A stretch of 64,000 bases of DNA, taken from the NCBI GenBank assembly GCA_964354345.1, contig CAYGZL010000057.1:62001-126000 (forward strand), in the 5' to 3' direction. The translations under genes were made by a program, and so were the position numbers. Of the stretch, positions 1-8,901 are shown piece after piece. The DNA comes from CAYGZL01 sp964354345. Lineage in GTDB: Bacteria > Chloroflexota > Anaerolineae > Anaerolineales > UBA4823. The stretch's first letter is position 1; every line of letters begins with the position of its first letter. Under the pieces are notes generated by a model, which was not told the origin of the DNA, did no database searches, and was given only the letters and a program-made list of their open reading frames with translations.

Positions 1-836
1 TTGTCGCTTTACCGGACCCACATGCCCGATTAATCGAGCAGGCGGGCAGTTTACTACTCGATTGGCAGCCAGTAGCTGGCGCAAACGCGTACGAGATCAA
101 ATGCCTGCCTGAACCCGTTCGCCGCTTGGGAGCCAAAAAATCACCGGTCAAAATCCCTGAGGAATGGCGTACAGCCTTGCCCTGCACAGTACAAGTACGT
201 GGTTGGAGAGGTCACGAACCTGGCGACTGGAGCGCCGTGCTATCCTTGCCACCCCTACCACCTTCTCCACTACCACCGGTTCAAGACCGTAGCGAGTTAC
301 TGGTAGTGGAGGAGGAGATCGTTAGCGCTCAACCCGAGGCACCAACTGAAACAAGCGCCCCCGAGGTGACTGAATTGCCCGAAGAAGTGTTGCAGGAAAC
401 TGCAGCCGAACCAGAGCGGAAAAGGCGGTCGAGCCTCTTTCTGTGGCTGATCCTGAGCCTGATCGGTTTGGGCTTGATCGGACTGGTTGGTTTAGCCTGG
501 GCGATGGGCGTCTTTCCAGGAGGCAAACCCACTCCAACGGCGACCGTGGCGCAGATTCTGATCGCTACTCCCAACCCATTCCCACCGCCTGATACAGCGA
601 CTGTTCCATCCGTTTTATATCCCTCACCGACGCCTAATCCAGCCACTTTTACGCCCGTGATAACCTCAAGTCCGACAATCACCTCGACGTCGACCGGCGT
701 CAGCTCGCCAACCGCAACGGCCTCATCAACACCATCCCTGGTCTCCGCTACTCCTTCGCCCACGGCGACAGCTACTTATGGCAGGCGGAAGGTTACACCT
801 GAACCTACCCCAACCCGGACGAAGAAACCGGGTTAG
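1..836 (+). CDS. Membrane protein with Fn3-like domain and Thr/Pro-rich tail (5' end missing)
   Basis: The reading frame is open from base 3, so the true start lies left of the window; a TTG at 126 is probably internal. The visible N-terminal part has the look of the end of a fibronectin type III-like domain (LDWQPVAGANAYEIK, then VRGWRGHEPGDWSAV). An acidic, Pro/Glu-rich linker follows, then one hydrophobic helix (about bases 435-515), then a low-complexity Thr/Ser/Pro tail ending in basic residues. No catalytic motif is seen. The likely topology is one membrane helix with a disordered tail outside. A similar design occurs in the PASTA protein at 34985-36340. It converges on malQ with about 60 bases between. 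Function unknown. Confidence 0.6.
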   Translation, partial: VALPDPHARLIEQAGSLLLDWQPVAGANAYEIKCLPEPVRRLGAKKSPVKIPEEWRTALPCTVQVRGWRGHEPGDWSAVLSLPPLPPSPLPPVQDRSELLVVEEEIVSAQPEAPTETSAPEVTELPEEVLQETAAEPERKRRSSLFLWLILSLIGLGLIGLVGLAWAMGVFPGGKPTPTATVAQILIATPNPFPPPDTATVPSVLYPSPTPNPATFTPVITSSPTITSTSTGVSSPTATASSTPSLVSATPSPTATATYGRRKVTPEPTPTRTKKPG

Positions 837-898
837 CACTCCATTCGACCAGTTGTTCTGGACGGTTGCTGATTCAGCTTAGTTTACGTTCCCGCGCT

Positions 899-2464
899 TT
901 ACGGACCGGACGATCCTGATTTTAGCGGTTGCGAATCGCTCGCTACCTGGCGAGGGGGGATTTTTGCTATTTTATTCCAGCGTGAATATTGGTAATTGAT
1001 TTCCTTTATCCGCGCTTTCAGCGATTCGCTGATAGCCTCCGTGGTCATCCGCCAGGTCCAGTTACCGCTGGGGTAACCAGGATAATTCATGCGCGCTTCG
1101 TTGCCCAGGTCCAGGAAGTCCTGCATCGGCGCCAGCGCAAATACAGATCCTGAACTCCAGCAGGCGCGGATCAGGTCCCAGGCAACCTCACTGCCGGAGC
1201 GATTCAGGTAGCGCCGGTAGTTGGATTTCTCCTCCTCCTGGACGCGCTCATACCAACCCCGCGCCGTATCATTGTCGTGCGTACCGGTATAAACAACGCA
1301 ATTTTGTGGGTAATTGTGCGGTAGGAATGGATCTTCAGGCGTGGCAGCAAAGGCGAACTGGAGCACTTTCATCCCGGGCAGGTTGAAGGAATCGCGCAGT
1401 TCGACCACATCGGGTGTAATGACACCTAAATCCTCGGCAATGATCGGCAAATCGCCCAGAGCTTCCCGCACGGTGCGGAACAGGTCTTTGCCGGGTGCAG
1501 GCACCCAATGCCCTTGGATGGCTGTTGTTTCCTTCCCGGGCACTTCCCAATAACCGGCGAAACCGCGAAAGTGATCCATGCGGATGATGTCTACCAGCTT
1601 CAGCACGGCCTGAATGCGCTCCAGCCACCAGGCATAATGGCTGGCGGTATGTACTTCCCAGCGATAGAGCGGATTCCCCCACAATTGACCGGTAGCTGAA
1701 AAGTAATCGGGCGGGACGCCAGCGACGACTGTGGGCATTCCCAAAGCATCCAGGTAAAACAACTCAGGGTGCGCCCAGACGTCGGAGCTATCATGGGCGA
1801 CGAAGATTGGGATGTCACCGATGATCTGGATATTTTTCTCAGCAGCGTGGGCTTTCAACCTGCCCCATTGGCGGAAGAACAGGAACTGGCGGAATATTTG
1901 GCGTTGGATTTGGGTGCTCAGTTTTTGGCGCGCCTGGGCCAATGAAATTAAATCACGCTGGCGCAGCGGAGCCTCCCAGGTGGTCCAAGGTTGACCGAGG
2001 TGGTCTTCTTTCAACGCCATGAAGAGCACAAAGTCTTCCAGCCAGGCCGCGTTTTGGGTGGAGAATTGGCCCAGTTCGCTATTTAATACCGGAAAGGCAG
2101 AGGTCTGGAAACGGTCAAATGCACGATCCAAGATTTTCGACTTCCAAGAAATAAGCGGTCCAAAATCAACTTTCCCGGAGGGAAAATGCGGTAGATCCGC
2201 CAGATCATCTGGGGTAAGCAACCCTTCTACCAACAATGCCTCAGGGCTGATTAAATACGGGTTGCCGGCAAAAGCCGAGAAACATTGGTAGGGCGAGTCG
2301 CCATAACCAGTAGGACCCAGGGGGAGTACTTGCCAGAGCGAGCATCCTGCTTCTGCTAGGTAGTCTATCCAGCGGTGAGTCTGGGGGCCGATATCACCAA
2401 TGCCATACGGCCCAGGCAGGCTGGTGGGGTGGAGCAGAATTCCAGATGAACGTTTAAACTTCAT
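899..2464 (-). CDS. malQ: 4-alpha-glucanotransferase (amylomaltase, GH77)
   Basis: Transfers alpha-1,4-glucan segments between maltooligosaccharides in the cytoplasm, in glycogen and maltodextrin metabolism. About 521 residues, normal for bacterial MalQ. Opens with the family pattern SSGILLHPTSLPGPYGIGD. The three GH77 catalytic carboxylates are visible in their motifs: Asp in IIRMDHFRGFAGYWE, Glu in IIAEDLGVITPDV and Asp in YTGTHDNDTARGW. The reading frame extends upstream to 2566, but the ATG at 2464 starts exactly at the conserved N-terminus and overlaps the glgC stop by only 11 bases, so I chose it. It is the distal gene after glgC, which suggests a shared transcript. Confidence 0.95.
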   Translation of the reverse strand: MKFKRSSGILLHPTSLPGPYGIGDIGPQTHRWIDYLAEAGCSLWQVLPLGPTGYGDSPYQCFSAFAGNPYLISPEALLVEGLLTPDDLADLPHFPSGKVDFGPLISWKSKILDRAFDRFQTSAFPVLNSELGQFSTQNAAWLEDFVLFMALKEDHLGQPWTTWEAPLRQRDLISLAQARQKLSTQIQRQIFRQFLFFRQWGRLKAHAAEKNIQIIGDIPIFVAHDSSDVWAHPELFYLDALGMPTVVAGVPPDYFSATGQLWGNPLYRWEVHTASHYAWWLERIQAVLKLVDIIRMDHFRGFAGYWEVPGKETTAIQGHWVPAPGKDLFRTVREALGDLPIIAEDLGVITPDVVELRDSFNLPGMKVLQFAFAATPEDPFLPHNYPQNCVVYTGTHDNDTARGWYERVQEEEKSNYRRYLNRSGSEVAWDLIRACWSSGSVFALAPMQDFLDLGNEARMNYPGYPSGNWTWRMTTEAISESLKARIKEINYQYSRWNKIAKIPPRQVASDSQPLKSGSSGP

Positions 2465-3716
2465 ACGGCAGCCTCTTGGTCTGGATATAGTCTTTCCCAC
2501 GCACGATTGGGGTTGAATAATCGTCCGGGACAACATCTGTCCCAATGATTGCACCGGGCTCCACAATGGTATATGAAGGAACCGCGCTGTTTTTGCCGAT
2601 CATAGTGATTTTTAAACCGGGCTCTTCGCTACCTCCGCCGATCTGGCAATTATCGCCGATTTGGACGCGCTTATCAACGATCGTGCGTTCAATTCGAGTA
2701 TTGGCTCCGATCCTTGTATCGGTCAAGATAACCGACTCGCGGATCACAGCGTTAGGGGATACGCGCACCCCGGGGGAGAGAATACTCCGTTCGACAACCG
2801 CTCCGCTGGCGATTACACAGCCATCAGTGATCATGCTGTCAATAATTCTGGCGCCTTCAGTGATACGCACCGGAGGCTGCTCTTCAGACCGGGTGTGCAT
2901 GACCCATGAACGGTCGTTAAGATCGATCGGTGGGGGGTCCTTTAACAGGTCCATATGGGCATGCCAGTAGGAGTCAATTGTCCCGACATCCACCCAATAC
3001 CCCGAGTAAGGATATGCGTATAAATTTTTCTTCTGTTTGACCAGGCGCGGCAGAACATCTTTACCGAAATCGTGGGAAGAATCAGGATCGTGGTGATCTT
3101 CCCACAGCGCCTCATCGAGCGCCTTGAAATTGAACAGATAAACTCCCATATTGACCAGATCGGAGAGAGGCTGCTTCGGCTTTTCGACGAAGGAGGTGAC
3201 TTGCATTTGCGAATTGACGCCCAAAATACCGAAGCGGGTAGCTTCCTCATCAGAGACATGGATGGCAGCGATGGTTAAGTCAGCCTGGTTTTTGAGGTGA
3301 AAAGCGATCATATCGTCGTAATTCATCTTATAAATATGATCGCCAGAAAGGATTAATACCAGATCGGGGTTAGTCTGCTTAATAAAGCGGAAATTTTGCT
3401 GGACCGCATCAGCAGTGCCCAGGTACCAATCCGAGGAGCCGCGCGCTTTATATGGAGTGTACATGCGCACGCCGCCTGTGAAATCACGGTTTAAATCCCA
3501 GGGACCGCCGGCACCAATGTGCTCTATCAATGAATGAGGCCGGTACTGAACCAGGATCATGACATCGAAAATCCCAGAATTTACACAATTGGACAGTGTG
3601 AAGTCAATGATGCGATACTTACCGGCAAAAGGAACGGCTGGTTTGGTACGCTTGGCAGTTAATGTGCCCAGGCGTTGACCTTCACCACCAGCCAGGATTA
3701 CCGCACGAGTTTTCAT
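2454..3716 (-). CDS. glgC: Glucose-1-phosphate adenylyltransferase
   Basis: Makes ADP-glucose from ATP and glucose-1-phosphate, the committed step of glycogen synthesis. 420 residues, the usual length. The N-terminal nucleotidyltransferase domain shows GGEGQRLGTLTAKRTKPAVPF (the pyrophosphorylase loop), GTADAVQQN, LSGDHIYKMNY, FVEKP and a MGVYLF segment. The C-terminal part carries the hexapeptide left-handed beta-helix repeats typical of GlgC. A good ribosome site (AAAGGAG) lies seven bases before the ATG. It is followed by malQ with an 11-base overlap and preceded by the GH13-type gene. The 63-base upstream gap contains a heptamer repeat tract. Confidence 0.95.
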   Translation of the reverse strand: MKTRAVILAGGEGQRLGTLTAKRTKPAVPFAGKYRIIDFTLSNCVNSGIFDVMILVQYRPHSLIEHIGAGGPWDLNRDFTGGVRMYTPYKARGSSDWYLGTADAVQQNFRFIKQTNPDLVLILSGDHIYKMNYDDMIAFHLKNQADLTIAAIHVSDEEATRFGILGVNSQMQVTSFVEKPKQPLSDLVNMGVYLFNFKALDEALWEDHHDPDSSHDFGKDVLPRLVKQKKNLYAYPYSGYWVDVGTIDSYWHAHMDLLKDPPPIDLNDRSWVMHTRSEEQPPVRITEGARIIDSMITDGCVIASGAVVERSILSPGVRVSPNAVIRESVILTDTRIGANTRIERTIVDKRVQIGDNCQIGGGSEEPGLKITMIGKNSAVPSYTIVEPGAIIGTDVVPDDYSTPIVRGKDYIQTKRLPYEV

Positions 3717-3730
3717 CCGAATCTCCTTTT

Positions 3731-3757
3731 ACGTTGAACGAAGAACGTAGAACGTAT
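3731..3757. repeat. Degenerate 7-bp tandem repeat (ACGTTGA-like)
   Basis: Four imperfect heptamers with period 7 (ACGTTGA, ACGAAGA, ACGTAGA, ACGTATT) lie between glgC and the GH13-type gene. The same motif recurs as a cleaner array inside that gene at 3930-3956. Confidence 0.55.
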
Positions 3758-3779
3758 TTGGAATAAAACATATGGGCCT

Positions 3780-6700
3780 TTAGACAGGTAGTAGATCGTC
3801 ATTCGATTTGTCATGGCCACTGGCTGTTCCGGGTGTTTGTTCAGCAGCCGCGAGTAGTTTCTCTATTTGATATTCGGACTGTTCTTCGGCCTGCTTTAAC
3901 TCGAGAATCAATTGGTGCACCTTTCTCAGAACGTTAAACGTTAAACGTTCAACGTTTAATGTCAGCTCCGTCATCCCGACCTCGAGCCTTTGTTCAATGG
4001 CTGCCGCGGTATAGAGCCACCACAATAACTCCTCAAAGGATTCCTTGTTGTACCATAAAACGTCCTGGAAACGATTAACCCCGCAAAAGCGTCGAATTTC
4101 CTCATCTCTCAGCCAGGATTGCAGGACCAGGAGAGCAACTGGTTCTTTGGGCGATTTAACCTGCCACCATTCCGAGTGACTGATCAATAATTTGACCATG
4201 CTGACGCAGCGTTGAGCCGCCCCGGCGTCCAACCCCAGTTCCTGCATAGCTTTAGCGATCGTCTTACTTAGTAGCCATTCGTCGAGCCAGATACGGCTTT
4301 GCGCAAGGTAGTTGGATTGATTCACGATTTGTCCAACCCGGCGGGTCAGCAGCCAACTCAACAGAACGCCCCAGATAGCGGGATCGCCTGTGACGATAGG
4401 CGTGAGTGCGGGTGTTTCAGACTCATCGGTGAGCAGGGCTGGTTTTGGACCTGCTATCAGGTATTCAACCAGCTCCCTGTTTTTGGCGGACGGTTCTTTC
4501 GGATTTGTCAACCAGCGGGGTAAGTTGAGTAAAACGGCTAACTCCTGGCGAATCTGGTGGGCAATCGTAGCCGCCAGCGGAGCATCCTCTGCGCCGGAGA
4601 CGAAGGTTTCAGCAGCCAGCAGGAAGCTATAGCAGTCATCCTCGACATGATCCAAAATGGATTGGAGGCTTGAATCATCCACAGTTTCCTGCGCCGGTTC
4701 AGACAGCAGGCGATGGCTGATCAGTTCACGGATTGTGTTTCCGTTAACCAAATCCCGGTAAGGCGCCAATATGGGCTGCATGACCATTTCCTGCATGGCT
4801 TCGGTGATGCTGGTAACCCCCCGCCCCTCCAGGTAGGTCTCCAGTTGCGCATATTGATGAGCCGGGTTGTCTTGCACCTGGCGGAAGCCTAAGAAGACAT
4901 GGTATTGGTAGGCGCCCAGTTCGATATACAGCCCTTTGTTGATCAGGTCACGATTGCGGCGGATATATTCCAGACCGGTGATCGCATCACGGAAGATTGA
5001 AAAATAATTCGGATCGTTAACCAGACTCAGGCCCTCGCCCAACGTTCGTTGCACCAGGGTGCGCTCTTCTCCCTGGCCAGTCTTGACAGAATACGCCGCG
5101 GAGGTATGGATCCAACCGGAGATGCTGGCGTATTTATTGTGATAAATCACCAGGGAATATTCCTGGTCGCTGCGGTTCGAATAGGCGAATACATCCTCAT
5201 TGACCTGACCCTCGGATACCCGAAAATCGAAAAGTAAGAAATGCTCCACTTCGGCGAAAATATAGCGTTTTCGCAACAAGGGGAATATTTCTCGGGTATG
5301 GCGCTCGACTAAATAATTATCGGCAGTTTCCTCCCAATATGCATGGCGGAATTCCATACCATACCGTTCAGTAAAGCCCTCAATCTGACCATGACCAATC
5401 ATGGGCAGACCCGGTAAGGTGACCATCATGAGGCAGATACCAAAGTATTTATCGCCCTTACCGAACTGATCGACCGCAGTACGTTCATCAGGATTGTTCA
5501 TAAAATTGACGTAACGCTTGAGAATTTCAGGGTCGAACTCCAGGGTATTTTTAATCACCAGGCGATATTCCTGGTTTTTTTCATCGCGTAGCATGTTCAT
5601 GAAGGCGCTGTTATAGACACGATGCATACCCAGGGTACGCACGAAATAGCCTTCCATCATCCAGAAGGCTTCGGCCAGCAGGAGTGTGTCGGGTACCTCC
5701 TGAGCGACCCGGTCAACTACTTCGCGCCAAAACTCATTCGGAATGGCAGCCTCGAATTGGGCGTGGGTCATCCCGAATTCAGCCCGGGTGGGGATGGCGC
5801 CGCCGGTGCCGGGTTCAGGGAACCATAAACGTTGGACATGTTTCTTCGCCAGGGTCATGGCTGCGTCGAAGCGGATGACATGGAACTTGCGCGCCACATG
5901 CAGGATGGTCTGAATGACGGCTTCGCGCACCTCTGGATTCAGGAAGTTTAACTGGGCCGTGTCATTCCAGGGCATCAATGTGCCATCGTTGCCATGGTAA
6001 ATATAGCGGGTCGCCCCTGTCCAGTGATCGACGCGCTTGAACACGACTGCCGCATCGCTATCGTTGTAATAGTGATCTTCAAGATAAATACCGACCCGCT
6101 CATCCCAGGACAGGTTCGGGCCGTTGTAAGTGTAAGAGGGGAAAGGGCTGTAATCGAGCTGGACGAACCAGTTCGGGTGTTCCACCACCCACCGCGAGTC
6201 GATGCCCATGTGGTTCGGCACCATGTCCGAGGCGAGGCGAATGCCGCGCTGCCAGGTGCGGTCACGCAGATTTTGGTAAGCGCTTTCCCCGCCCAAATCG
6301 TCAGCAATCTGATAATCAAATAAAGAGTAGGCTGATGCCACTGCGTCATGTTTACCGCGCAACTGCTTGATGCGCTTCGATGCTGAGCTACGCTCCCATA
6401 AACCGATCAGCCAAAGGCCAGTAATTCCCCAACGAGCAAGGGTATCTAACTCCTCATCGGGTATCTCATCCAGGTGGTTGATCGGACGCTGGTAGCGTTT
6501 CGAAAGCTGGTCTAACCAGACGTAGGCATTTTTTGCAATCAGAACCAGGCTAGGCATCCAATCCCGGTCGGGGCTGAACTGCTCGGGTTCAAGCTCCTGG
6601 CCGCGAAACTCGACCACCTGGGCCGGGGCTGGCCCGCCCATCGGTCCGCCCAGGCCAGCATGAAATGCTTTCTCTTCCTCCTGGATCATGTCCAGGCTGC

Positions 6701-7448
6701 TGAGCATGCGGTAGAAATACTGGCTTACTTCGACCAAAATGGTATCCCAATTCTGGCGGATGAATTCCAGTTGGTCGCTCAATGAATAAGGAGCCGCCAG
6801 GGCCGGGGCGCGCAGCACAGCAATTAAAGTTTGGTGATTGGATCCGATGGTGGGTTGGTTTTTATAGAATTCGGTTAATTCTTCCATCAACGCCAGATAG
6901 GACGTGTCTTTCTGCAGGCTTTGATCGTTAAATAATTCCTTGTATGGTGTAGCAGCTGGATTAAGATTTGTCACCCACAAGAGCAACATTTCTTCCAGGG
7001 CGATCTGGCGGTTGGGGATGCCGTTTGTGGTGTCTACCAGGTATTCAGCTACGGTTTGTTCACCTCGGTACACCCGTAAGGGGGGAAACTCATCCGTGAA
7101 CTGGTACAACGTATCGGCGACAACTCGCTTCCCCAGGTGTTGCTCCAGCCATTCCAACGCTTGTTCAAGATGAGCGGGATTCGTCTGTTGGCGGTACTGG
7201 GCGACTAGCAGGTGCAAAATTTCATCAATCAAACCCAGGGTGTTGATCTGTCCGGCGCGCACACCTTGTTCGGGGTGGGCAACCAGGTCGCGGCGGGAGT
7301 TAATCTTCTGGGCGAAGAGGCGCACCGCGTGAAAGTTGGCGAAGATAATATTACCGCTCAAGGTGAAAAGCGTTTCGTCGAACTGGTATAAATCACGCGA
7401 TTGGCGGGAAATGTGGAGCTCGTATGGGCGAATAATTGATTTGTTCAT
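3780..7448 (-). CDS. Large alpha-amylase-family (GH13-type) protein
   Basis: 1222 residues with a central GH13 (beta/alpha)8 domain (about residues 330-760), flanked by a helical N-terminal region of about 320 residues and a long helical C-terminal region. GH13 region I is DMVPNHMG (about residue 409). Region II is VIRFDAAMTLA with the expected nucleophile Asp (about 527). Region III is LLLAEAFWM with the acid/base Glu (about 592). Region IV reads FMNNPDERTA (about 651), where the family usually has NHD, so the third Asp is kept but the His is replaced. The substrate cannot be read from the sequence. The position next to glgC and malQ suggests glycogen or maltodextrin processing, or sucrose/trehalose-type glucosyl transfer. 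The ATG at 7448 is the first plausible start. Confidence 0.8.
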   Translation of the reverse strand: MNKSIIRPYELHISRQSRDLYQFDETLFTLSGNIIFANFHAVRLFAQKINSRRDLVAHPEQGVRAGQINTLGLIDEILHLLVAQYRQQTNPAHLEQALEWLEQHLGKRVVADTLYQFTDEFPPLRVYRGEQTVAEYLVDTTNGIPNRQIALEEMLLLWVTNLNPAATPYKELFNDQSLQKDTSYLALMEELTEFYKNQPTIGSNHQTLIAVLRAPALAAPYSLSDQLEFIRQNWDTILVEVSQYFYRMLSSLDMIQEEEKAFHAGLGGPMGGPAPAQVVEFRGQELEPEQFSPDRDWMPSLVLIAKNAYVWLDQLSKRYQRPINHLDEIPDEELDTLARWGITGLWLIGLWERSSASKRIKQLRGKHDAVASAYSLFDYQIADDLGGESAYQNLRDRTWQRGIRLASDMVPNHMGIDSRWVVEHPNWFVQLDYSPFPSYTYNGPNLSWDERVGIYLEDHYYNDSDAAVVFKRVDHWTGATRYIYHGNDGTLMPWNDTAQLNFLNPEVREAVIQTILHVARKFHVIRFDAAMTLAKKHVQRLWFPEPGTGGAIPTRAEFGMTHAQFEAAIPNEFWREVVDRVAQEVPDTLLLAEAFWMMEGYFVRTLGMHRVYNSAFMNMLRDEKNQEYRLVIKNTLEFDPEILKRYVNFMNNPDERTAVDQFGKGDKYFGICLMMVTLPGLPMIGHGQIEGFTERYGMEFRHAYWEETADNYLVERHTREIFPLLRKRYIFAEVEHFLLFDFRVSEGQVNEDVFAYSNRSDQEYSLVIYHNKYASISGWIHTSAAYSVKTGQGEERTLVQRTLGEGLSLVNDPNYFSIFRDAITGLEYIRRNRDLINKGLYIELGAYQYHVFLGFRQVQDNPAHQYAQLETYLEGRGVTSITEAMQEMVMQPILAPYRDLVNGNTIRELISHRLLSEPAQETVDDSSLQSILDHVEDDCYSFLLAAETFVSGAEDAPLAATIAHQIRQELAVLLNLPRWLTNPKEPSAKNRELVEYLIAGPKPALLTDESETPALTPIVTGDPAIWGVLLSWLLTRRVGQIVNQSNYLAQSRIWLDEWLLSKTIAKAMQELGLDAGAAQRCVSMVKLLISHSEWWQVKSPKEPVALLVLQSWLRDEEIRRFCGVNRFQDVLWYNKESFEELLWWLYTAAAIEQRLEVGMTELTLNVERLTFNVLRKVHQLILELKQAEEQSEYQIEKLLAAAEQTPGTASGHDKSNDDLLPV
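3930..3956. repeat. 7-bp tandem repeat inside a coding region (AACGTTN x4)
   Basis: AACGTT occurs at 3930, 3937, 3944 and 3951, exactly seven bases apart. The tract is in frame with the GH13-type gene and encodes part of its C-terminal helical tail (LTLNVERLTFNVL). The relation to the tract at 3731-3757 suggests a dispersed simple-repeat family. Confidence 0.75.
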
Positions 7449-7576
7449 GGATATCTCTGGATAGTAGATCTATCGCTTCGCTCAGGCTGACCGTAGGGTG
7501 GTGTTATTCATCTGGGGTGTAAACAACGCTCGATTGTAAACCTATTGTATCACCCGCTGATATCTGCAGTGACGGA

Positions 7577-8860
7577 TTACTTTCGTTTGATGACCAACAT
7601 GGTAACATCATCAAACGGTTCAGTATCGCCTATGAAATCCTGTATGGCGCGTTCAATCGCCAGCAGGATTTCTTCTGCTGGAAGCTCACAGACCCTCAGG
7701 ATGACCTGTTGCAGGCGTTCTTTTCCAAAGTATTGCTCATTTGCATTCATTGCATCGGTAACCCCGTCGGTGTAGAGCAGTATGAAATCGCCCGGTTCCA
7801 GGGCGATCGTGTTTTGGGTATATTCCGAGTTGTTAATCAGCCCCAGGGCGCGACCGGTGCGAGTCAATTCCGTCAATGCGGCCGATCCTTTTTGACAGAG
7901 CAAGGCGGGATTATGGCCAGCATTGACATAAGTAAGCTGGTTATTTCCCTGACCGAGGTGTACATAGAACAGCGTAACGAACATTCTGTTCGTTGCGTCG
8001 CGGCAGATCAAATGGTTCACTCGCGCGATGCTGCTGGCAGCCGAATGAGCTCGATCCAGGCTGGCGCGCACCAGACTACGCGCCAGTCCCATGAACAATG
8101 CCGCCGGCATGCCTTTCCCAGCTACATCAGCGATTACCACACCGAGTTGGTCATTGGTAGATCGATTCCGAGATCCGATTGGGATGAAATCATAAAAGTC
8201 TCCGGCGACCTGCAGAGCAGGGAGCCAGTGCGCGGCGAACTCCCAACCTGGAATCTCAGGAACTGCTGTGGGTAGAAGGCTGATCTGTACCTGGCGCGCC
8301 ATCTGCAGCTCTTTTTCCAAACGGCCTTTCTCTACCGCTACCTGGTAGAGGCGTGCATTTTCGATGGCGATCGCCGCACTTGAGGCGATGGCGCTCAATA
8401 ATTCGAGGTCGGATTGGGTAAAGATGCCAGCTTGAATGCGATTATCAACGTAAATGACCCCCAGGACTTTCTCTTTGAGCGTCAAAGGAACACATAAGAT
8501 TGAGCGTAAACCCAGGATCAGCACGCTTTGGCGCATGCTAAATCTTTCATCGGTTTGAGCATCGCTGGTCAGGATTGCCCGACCTTGTTCTGCGACTTGA
8601 TCCACGACACTCAGAGAGACTTGAAATAGTGGATCTTCGATCGTTGTTTGGTCTAAACCGCGGGCTACCTTAAAAACCAGTTTACTGCCTGGTTCTTGGA
8701 GCATGACAAATCCGCGTTCCGCGCGGGTGGCGATGAGTACCTCGTCAATCACCCGATTTAGGACCTGATTCAGATCCAGGGAGGAGTTAAAGGTCTGGGA
8801 GAGATGATAGAGCAGCTCTAAACGATTGCTGCTGGGTTGGGAGGCGGGTATCATGGACAT
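7577..8860 (-). CDS. GAF-domain PP2C-type serine phosphatase (RsbU/SpoIIE-like)
   Basis: 427 residues. The N-terminal GAF sensor domain (about residues 12-170) begins LELLYHLSQTFNSSLDLNQV. A coiled linker EKELQMARQVQISLLP joins it to a C-terminal PPM/SpoIIE phosphatase domain (about 195-427). Metal-binding Asp residues are visible in VAGDFYDF, VIADVAGKGMPAALFM, LLYTDGVTDAM and the terminal DDVTMLVIKR. Proteins of this type dephosphorylate anti-sigma antagonists in partner-switching pathways, but no anti-sigma factor or STAS gene lies next to it, so the target is unknown. The start follows a clear AGGAG. Single-gene unit. Confidence 0.9.
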   Translation of the reverse strand: MSMIPASQPSSNRLELLYHLSQTFNSSLDLNQVLNRVIDEVLIATRAERGFVMLQEPGSKLVFKVARGLDQTTIEDPLFQVSLSVVDQVAEQGRAILTSDAQTDERFSMRQSVLILGLRSILCVPLTLKEKVLGVIYVDNRIQAGIFTQSDLELLSAIASSAAIAIENARLYQVAVEKGRLEKELQMARQVQISLLPTAVPEIPGWEFAAHWLPALQVAGDFYDFIPIGSRNRSTNDQLGVVIADVAGKGMPAALFMGLARSLVRASLDRAHSAASSIARVNHLICRDATNRMFVTLFYVHLGQGNNQLTYVNAGHNPALLCQKGSAALTELTRTGRALGLINNSEYTQNTIALEPGDFILLYTDGVTDAMNANEQYFGKERLQQVILRVCELPAEEILLAIERAIQDFIGDTEPFDDVTMLVIKRK

Positions 8861-8901
8861 CGGTATAGCTCCTGGAAGTACCGTAACACTGCATCAATCA
8901 G

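Noticed and set aside
329..763. Long minus-strand frame of 144 codons opposite the Thr/Pro-rich tail
   Set aside because: It is the complement of the low-complexity tail (Val/Gly-rich mirror of Thr/Pro codons) and has no ribosome site.
7709..8275. Plus-strand frame of 188 codons inside the phosphatase gene
   Set aside because: Fully antisense to the GAF/PP2C coding sequence, whose motifs are intact; no family features.
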